DNA of 64,000 nucleotides, taken from Mesorhizobium comanense. Lineage in GTDB: Bacteria > Pseudomonadota > Alphaproteobacteria > Rhizobiales > Rhizobiaceae. Both the position numbers and the translations under genes were made by a program. Each line of letters opens with the position of its first letter. The first letter of the stretch is position 1. Under the pieces are notes generated by a model. It was not told where the DNA came from and searched no databases. It worked only from the letters and a program-made list of their open reading frames with translations. Of the stretch, positions 59,009 to 64,000 are shown one piece after another. The DNA lies in the NCBI RefSeq assembly GCF_005503535.1, contig NZ_SCNN01000015.1, positions 1-64,000 on the forward strand, in the 5' to 3' direction.

Positions 59009-60571
59009 TCAGGCCTTCTTCTTGAACAGCACCGGATTGGGGTGGCCGTCCGGATAGATCACCGGCTCGAAAGCGGTCTTGTGGATTGCCACCAGCGGCT
59101 GGTGGCAGATGAAGACAAAGCCGCCGGACTGCTCCATCAGGTCCTCCATGCGGTTGGACAGGGTGACACGCTTGGCTTCATCGCTTTCGGCAACCAGTTG
59201 CTGGTAGCTCGTCTCGAATTCCGGACTGTCGAAGCCCGACCAGTTGTAGGCGCCGATCTGGTCTGGACGGAACCAGACGAGGTTTTCGGAAGGGTCGATG
59301 CCGCCGGCGAAATCCATCAGCGCCAGGTCGATGTTCTTGTAGCCATCGCCTTGCGTCTTGTCGCCGACGCCCCAGAAGGCGGCCTCGTCATAGGGCTGGA
59401 TCTCGACCTTGATGCCGGCCTGTTCGAGGCTCGCCTGGATGATCTGCGCGGTCGCGGTGCGGATGGAATCGTTCATCACCGTAAGCGTCAGCGACAGGTC
59501 GCCAACGCCTGCCTCTTTGAGCAGTGCGGCTGACTTCTCATAATCGGGCGCCGCGATCAGGTTGCTGGCGCGCGCGAACTTTGTGCCGGGCTGGACGACG
59601 CCGGTCGAGCGCTTGGTCAGGTCGTCATAGACCCCCGTCAGGATCTGCCCGACATCGATGCCATACTGCACTGCCTGGCGCACCTTCAGGTCCTTCAGGC
59701 GCGGGCTGAGCATGTTGATGGTCAGCCAGACATAGCGGGTCGACTGCGCCTCGATCAGCGTGGTGTCCGCCGGCGGCTTCTCCTTGACCGCCTTGGTCGC
59801 CGAAATGGCGATCTTGGTGTAGTCGAAGGCGTCGGCCTCATAGGCAAGCTGGGCCGCCTGGTCGTCGGTGACGACATAGATCTCGACCTTCGGGAAATCC
59901 GGCTTCGGGCCCGGCCAGTCAGGGTTGGCGGTCAGCGTCACCTTCTGCTTCTGCTGCCAGTCACTGAAGAGATAAGGCCCGCATGTCGCCGGCGGTTGGG
60001 TGGTGAACTTGCCGCCCGCCTTTTCGGTCCCGGCGCGGCTGATGACGTGGCCGCCATAATAAGGCAGGCTGGTCACGAAGATCGGCTGGTAGGGCTCCTT
60101 CAGGTGGATGATGCCCGACCGGGCGTCCACCACTTCGACGCGGTCGAGCTTCTCGAACTGGTAGGCCCATGGCGACGACAGGGCCTTGTCGGCGATGCGC
60201 TCGAAGGAGAACTTGACGTCATCTGCCGTCACCGCGCCGAAGCCGCCGGTCCATTTCAGCCCGTCGATCAGGGTGAAGGCGATGGTTTTGGGGTCTTTCT
60301 GTTCGAGCTTTTCCGCACCCCACAGCGACCAGGGCGAGCCTTTCCTTATGTCGCCGAAATGGTTCAGCGAGACATAGATGCCGCGCATCATGACATCCTC
60401 GATGCCGCCATTCATGAAGGCGGGATCGAGGCACTGCAAGTCGCCCTCCATGCGGATGCGCAACGTGTCGCCGGTGGCCGACCATGCAAAGCCCGGCTTC
60501 ATCGCCACGCTGGCGCCCAGTGCGCCGGCCGCTTTCAGGAATGCACGTCTGTTGATGGACCATTCAGTCAT
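59009..60571 (-). CDS. ABC transporter substrate-binding protein, family 5 (dipeptide/opine type), Tat-exported
   Basis: This is a 520-aa periplasmic protein of SBP family 5. The N-terminus INRRAFLKAAGALGA is a twin-arginine signal. Family motifs: GDTLRIRMEGDLQCLDPAFM, KTIAFTLIDGLKWTGGFGAV, TADDVKFSFERIAD and PYLFSDWQQKQKVTLTANPD. Such proteins bind peptides, opines, nickel or glutathione. Its ATG overlaps the stop of the upstream ATPase gene (ATGA), making it the last gene of the operon. GGGGAAA precedes the ATG. Confidence 0.93.
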   Translation of the reverse strand: MTEWSINRRAFLKAAGALGASVAMKPGFAWSATGDTLRIRMEGDLQCLDPAFMNGGIEDVMMRGIYVSLNHFGDIRKGSPWSLWGAEKLEQKDPKTIAFTLIDGLKWTGGFGAVTADDVKFSFERIADKALSSPWAYQFEKLDRVEVVDARSGIIHLKEPYQPIFVTSLPYYGGHVISRAGTEKAGGKFTTQPPATCGPYLFSDWQQKQKVTLTANPDWPGPKPDFPKVEIYVVTDDQAAQLAYEADAFDYTKIAISATKAVKEKPPADTTLIEAQSTRYVWLTINMLSPRLKDLKVRQAVQYGIDVGQILTGVYDDLTKRSTGVVQPGTKFARASNLIAAPDYEKSAALLKEAGVGDLSLTLTVMNDSIRTATAQIIQASLEQAGIKVEIQPYDEAAFWGVGDKTQGDGYKNIDLALMDFAGGIDPSENLVWFRPDQIGAYNWSGFDSPEFETSYQQLVAESDEAKRVTLSNRMEDLMEQSGGFVFICHQPLVAIHKTAFEPVIYPDGHPNPVLFKKKA

Positions 60572-61596
60572 GTCAATTTCCCCTTTGATTTATGGAAGCG
60601 CGTGAGCTCCCCTTCTTGCCCGCCTGTCTCAAGCGGGAAATGGCAGCGCACCATCCGGCCGGCGCCCATAGGCCGGTAGGCCGGCGCCTCGGTTCTGCAA
60701 CGCCCCTGCGCCACCGGGCAGCGCGTGTGGAACTCGCAGCCTTGCGGCCGCCGGAACACGCTCGGTATCTCGCCGGTGACAGCCGGATTGTGGCTGCGCC
60801 GGCGCGGATCGGGGATCGGCTCGGACTGGATGAGTGTTGCGGTGTAGGGATGCAGCGGTGCTGAAAACACGGCTTGCGTCGGGCCGGTCTCGACCAGCCG
60901 GCCGAGATACATGATGGCCAGCCGGTCGCTGACATGGCGGATCATGGCGAGGTTATGGGTGACGATCATGGCGGCGAAGCCGAGTTCGCGCTTGAGCTCG
61001 CCGATCAGGTTCAGCACGTCGCCCTGCACCGAAACATCGAGGCCGGCGGTCGGCTCGTCGGCCAGCAGCAGGCGCGGCTTCATCGCCAGCGCGCGCGCAA
61101 CGCCGACGCGCCGCGCCTGGCCGCCCGACAATTCATGCGGAAAGCGGTCGACGAAGGAGGCCGGCAGGCCGACCAGCGCCAGCAGCGCCTTCGCCGCCGC
61201 GCGGCGGTCCGGCATCGGCACGCGCTGGATCACCTGCGGTTCGGTGAGCAGCGTGCCGATGCGCAGGCGCGGGCTGAGCGAGGCCACCGGATCCTGGAAC
61301 ATCATCGCCGAGCGCCGGCGCATGGCGCGGAAGTCGGCCGGCGTCGCGATATCGCTGCCCTCGAAGACGATGCGGCCGGCCGCTGCCTTGACCAGGCCCA
61401 GGATGGTGCGCGCCAGCGTCGTCTTGCCGGAACCGGATTCGCCGACGAGGCCCAGCGTCTCGCCCGGCATCAGCGACAGCGTCACGCCATCGATGACGTT
61501 GAAGCCGGGCAGCGGGAATGGATTGATCAGCCGGTTGAGCAGGCCGCCGCGAACGAAACTCACGGACAGGTCCTCGACGGCGAGCAGCGGGCTCAT
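60568..61596 (-). CDS. Dipeptide-type ABC transporter ATP-binding protein (DppF-like)
   Basis: This is a 342-aa ATPase with Walker A GESGSGKTT, signature HELSGGQARRVGVARA, Walker B LLLADEPTAGLDVS and the C-terminal oligopeptide/dipeptide domain with CEFHTRCPVAQGRC (the probable Fe-S or zinc site of this family). The ATG at 61596 overlaps the stop of the preceding gene. It forms a heterodimer with the DppD-like protein. Confidence 0.95.
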   Translation of the reverse strand: MSPLLAVEDLSVSFVRGGLLNRLINPFPLPGFNVIDGVTLSLMPGETLGLVGESGSGKTTLARTILGLVKAAAGRIVFEGSDIATPADFRAMRRRSAMMFQDPVASLSPRLRIGTLLTEPQVIQRVPMPDRRAAAKALLALVGLPASFVDRFPHELSGGQARRVGVARALAMKPRLLLADEPTAGLDVSVQGDVLNLIGELKRELGFAAMIVTHNLAMIRHVSDRLAIMYLGRLVETGPTQAVFSAPLHPYTATLIQSEPIPDPRRRSHNPAVTGEIPSVFRRPQGCEFHTRCPVAQGRCRTEAPAYRPMGAGRMVRCHFPLETGGQEGELTRFHKSKGKLT

Positions 61597-62558
61597 GGCG
61601 TCACCGCATGACAGCGCGCGACATGGGCGGCGGCGAGGTTCACCAGAGGCGGCGCAATGGAAGCGCATGGCGCGAATACGCGGTCGCAGCGCGGAGCGTA
61701 GACGCATCCCAACGGCGGCTGGGTCAGGCTGGGCAGCGAGCCGGGAATGGTCGGCAGCCGGTCCAGCCGCTCGTGGAAACGGGCGGGATCGCAGGCAAGC
61801 AGAGCCTGCGTGTAGGGATGGCGCGCATCGTGGAAGATCGCGTCGACCTCGCCACCCTCCACCACCTCACCGGCATACATGACATAGACGCGGTCGCAGA
61901 GCTCGGCGATGACGCCCAGATGGTGCGAGACGACGATGATGATGCCGTTGTAGTCACGTCTGAGTTCGCGCAGCAGGTGGATGATCTGCGCTTCCATGGT
62001 GACGTCGAGCGCCGTCGTCGGCTCGTCGGCGATGAGCAGTCCGGGATCGGTCAGCAGGGCGGCAGCGATGGCGACGCGCTGGCGCATGCCGCCGGAGAGT
62101 TCGTGCGGATAGCTGTGCATGCGCCGCTCGGCGTCCGCAATGCCGACGCGGCCGAGCATGGCGGCGATGCGCGCGCGCTTCTCACCCCGGCCGAGATCCT
62201 TGCGATGATGCTGGAAGTCGAGGAGCTGGTCGCCGATCGTCAGAACCGGGTTGAAGGCCGTCATCGGGTCCTGGCTGACCAGCGCGATCTCGTCGCCGCG
62301 CAACAGCCGCTGGCGATGCGCGTCGAGCTTCGCCAGGTCGACGCCCTTGTAGCGGATCGACCCTTCGACGCGGGCATTCGCCGGCAACAGGTTGGCCAGC
62401 GCCGTGACCAGCGTGGACTTGCCGCAACCGCTTTCGCCGACAATGCCGATCACCTCGCCCGGATGCGCCTCGATGTCGACATGGCGCAGCGCGTGCACGG
62501 CGCCATGCGGCGTCTCGTAGCGTACGCTGAGGCCGGTTGCCGACAGCGAGCCGCTCAT
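61593..62558 (-). CDS. Dipeptide-type ABC transporter ATP-binding protein (DppD-like)
   Basis: This is a 321-aa ATPase with Walker A GESGCGKST, signature HELSGGMRQRVAIAAA, Walker B GLLIADEPTTALDVTMEAQ and the C-terminal domain GCVYAPRCDRVFAPC. It overlaps the DppC-like gene at its start by 4 nt and the DppF-like gene at its end by 4 nt, so the operon is translationally coupled throughout. Confidence 0.95.
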   Translation of the reverse strand: MSGSLSATGLSVRYETPHGAVHALRHVDIEAHPGEVIGIVGESGCGKSTLVTALANLLPANARVEGSIRYKGVDLAKLDAHRQRLLRGDEIALVSQDPMTAFNPVLTIGDQLLDFQHHRKDLGRGEKRARIAAMLGRVGIADAERRMHSYPHELSGGMRQRVAIAAALLTDPGLLIADEPTTALDVTMEAQIIHLLRELRRDYNGIIIVVSHHLGVIAELCDRVYVMYAGEVVEGGEVDAIFHDARHPYTQALLACDPARFHERLDRLPTIPGSLPSLTQPPLGCVYAPRCDRVFAPCASIAPPLVNLAAAHVARCHAVTP

Positions 62559-63442
62559 GACGGCCTCCGCGCCTGCAGGCGTGGATCGAGATAGTCGCGC
62601 AGCCCCTCCCCGAGGAAGGTGAAGCCGAGCGTGGCGAGCACGAGTGGCAGCCCGCCGAAGATCACCATGAACGGCGCGGAGCGGATCGAGGTGTATCCGT
62701 CATAGAGGATCGAGCCCCAGGAAGGCGTCGGCGGCCGCACGCCAAGCCCGAGGAAACTCAGGCCCGCCTCGACCATGATGACGACCGGAATGTCCATAGA
62801 CAGCAGGATGATCAGCGGGCCGACGACGTTGGGCAGCAGGTGGATGAAGATGATGCGCGCCGCGCTTGCGTCGATCAGCCGTTCGGCGAGGATATAGTCG
62901 CTGTTCTTCAGCGCCAGCGTCTGCGCCCGGATCAGCCTGGCATAGCTCGGGAACGAGGTCGCCGCGATGACGATGATCAGCGTGCCCGTGCCGGCGCCGA
63001 GCACGGTGATGATGGCGAGCGCGAACATGATCATCGGCAGCGAGTTCAGGCTGTCGAAAGTCAGCACGAGGATGGCATCCAGCCAACGCGGGCCGTAGCC
63101 GGCGATCAGGCCGAGCACAAGGCCGATGGCGCCGGCGATGGCCACCGACACCATGGCGATCGTCAGCGCCGTGCGCGCGCCGTAGATGACGCGCGACAGC
63201 AGATCCCGGCCAAGGTGATCGGTGCCGAACCAGTGTTCGGCCGATGGCGGCTGCAGCTTGTGCAGCACGTCGATCTTGACCGGCGAATAGGGCGCCAGCC
63301 AGGGCGCGAAGATCGCGGTGAGGAGGAAGCCGGCGACCAGGATCACCGCCACGAAGGTGAAGGGATCGGCAAGCAGCGCGCGCAGCAGGACGAACCGTTG
63401 TCGATCGGGCGTGGATGCAGAGGCCTCAGCCACGGAAGACAT
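62555..63442 (-). CDS. Dipeptide-type ABC transporter permease (DppC-like)
   Basis: This is a 295-aa permease with the N-terminal OppC extension (LLADPFTFVAVILVAGFLLT), EHWFGTDHLGRDLLSRVIYG, and the EAA loop ILAERLIDASAARIIFIHLL with GLSFLGLGVRPPTPSWGSIL. About six transmembrane helices are expected. It overlaps the DppB-like gene by 17 nt at its start. Confidence 0.95.
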   Translation of the reverse strand: MSSVAEASASTPDRQRFVLLRALLADPFTFVAVILVAGFLLTAIFAPWLAPYSPVKIDVLHKLQPPSAEHWFGTDHLGRDLLSRVIYGARTALTIAMVSVAIAGAIGLVLGLIAGYGPRWLDAILVLTFDSLNSLPMIMFALAIITVLGAGTGTLIIVIAATSFPSYARLIRAQTLALKNSDYILAERLIDASAARIIFIHLLPNVVGPLIILLSMDIPVVIMVEAGLSFLGLGVRPPTPSWGSILYDGYTSIRSAPFMVIFGGLPLVLATLGFTFLGEGLRDYLDPRLQARRPS

Positions 63443-64000
63443 CGCGTACCCTCGGATCGAGCCGCGCGATCAGAAGATCGGCGGCAATGGTGATGGAAAC
63501 GTAGATGGCGGTCATGATCAGCACCGTACCCATCACGACCGGATAGTTGCGGGTGTTGACCGCGTCGGTGATCAGCTTGCCGATGCCGGGCCTGGCGAAC
63601 ACGGCCTCGACGAAGACGGCGCTGGACAGGATCGAGCCGAGGCCGACGGCGACCAGCGAGATGGTCGGGATGATGGCGATGCGCAGCGCGTATTTGGAGA
63701 CGATCTTCCACTCCGGCAATCCGAACGAGCGCGCGGTGCGGATATGCGGCTCGCCCATCACCTCCATCATCGACGCGCGCACCATGCGCGCGATGTAGCC
63801 GATCCAGCCGAGCGCAATTGCCGCGGCCGGCATCACCAGCGCCTTGGCCTGGCTGGCGAAATCGCCTGCCTCGCCGGCGCCGATCGCCGGCAGCCAGCGC
63901 AGCGTCACGGCAAAGACCAGCAGCGAATAGATGGCGACGACAAAGGACGGCACGGCGATGACGCCCACCGAGAGCACGCCGATGACGGCATCGGCCGCCG
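63426..64000 (-). CDS. Dipeptide-type ABC transporter permease (DppB-like), partial at right edge
   Basis: The C-terminal 191 residues are visible; the frame continues past the window. Motifs: ADAVIGVLSVGVIAVPSFVV, GYIARMVRASMMEVMGEPHI, the EAA loop TARSFGLPEWKIVSKYALRI and the C-terminal VFARPGIGKLITDAVNTRNY. The frame is open to base 64000. With the DppC-like protein it forms the channel. It is the first visible gene of the operon. Confidence 0.93.
   Translation of the reverse strand, partial: AADAVIGVLSVGVIAVPSFVVAIYSLLVFAVTLRWLPAIGAGEAGDFASQAKALVMPAAAIALGWIGYIARMVRASMMEVMGEPHIRTARSFGLPEWKIVSKYALRIAIIPTISLVAVGLGSILSSAVFVEAVFARPGIGKLITDAVNTRNYPVVMGTVLIMTAIYVSITIAADLLIARLDPRVRDVFRG

Noticed and set aside
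1..64000. CRISPR array, tRNA, rRNA, prophage or transposase genes
   Set aside because: No regularly spaced repeats, no tRNA-like T-loop sequences with matching stems, and no integrase or transposase frames were seen.

Overview
The window is high-GC, densely coded DNA of the kind found in Hyphomicrobiales (Alphaproteobacteria); a Mesorhizobium or close relative is the best guess. The basis is the many ABC-transporter-linked catabolic operons, the GntR, TetR and LysR regulators and the intergenic repeat families. There is no rRNA, tRNA or phylogenetic marker, so the genus is inference. Both ends cut genes: a MoaD/ThiS-like gene on the left and a DppB-type permease on the right.

Region 1 (1-5.8 kb): a minus-strand operon for a three-subunit molybdenum hydroxylase (FAD, 2x[2Fe-2S] and Moco subunits) followed by a MoaD-like gene. 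Opposite lie a small secreted protein and an M20 amidohydrolase. Region 2 (5.8-13.4 kb): an accessory block, more AT-rich at its left side. It holds a secreted DUF2059-like protein, an L,D-transpeptidase-like protein without its catalytic Cys, a methyltransferase, a sulfotransferase and a 1040-residue protein with three glycosyltransferase modules. Region 3 (13.4-20.2 kb): a minus-strand operon SDR, MoaF-like, SnoaL-like, solute-binding protein, LivG, LivF, LivH, LivM. MoaF and the Mo-hydroxylase suggest regions 1 and 3 were one catabolic locus now split by region 2.

Region 4 (20.2-28.8 kb): YceI and a membrane protein; an aldehyde dehydrogenase with a GMC oxidoreductase; a PhnF-like GntR regulator divergent from an orphan phnM, with three operator-like palindromes between them; and small genes. 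Region 5 (28.8-35.1 kb): a ribose-type sugar ABC operon (binding protein, permease, single-domain ATPase) with a Gfo/Idh/MocA dehydrogenase and an amidase with an extra C-terminal domain. Region 6 (35.1-40.5 kb): ThuA-like, LLM flavin oxidoreductase, CaiB-type CoA transferase, a peptide-deformylase-like protein lacking metal ligands, and a FAD oxidoreductase behind a 28-bp palindrome.

Region 7 (40.5-47.6 kb): a second sugar-type ABC operon in which one permease is fused to a strictosidine-synthase/SMP-30 type beta-propeller. The next gene is a second, degenerate propeller. Region 8 (47.6-54.2 kb): LysR, arginase-family ureohydrolase, aldehyde dehydrogenase, SDR, isopropylmalate/tartrate-type dehydrogenase and FMN alpha-hydroxy-acid oxidase. 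Region 9 (54.2-59.0 kb): a trimethylamine-dehydrogenase-like flavoprotein and a pyrrolysine-free MttB-family methyltransferase downstream of a near-perfect 42-bp palindrome, then a convergent BetI-like TetR regulator. This looks like a regulated N-methyl-compound demethylation unit. Region 10 (59.0-64.0 kb): a minus-strand dipeptide/opine-type ABC operon with translationally coupled genes.

Several convergent or intergenic spaces hold long inverted-repeat elements (35.2 and 58.1 kb, with relatives at 16.9, 20.5 and 22.4 kb), and a 35-bp exact direct repeat occurs at 20.3 and 22.5 kb.
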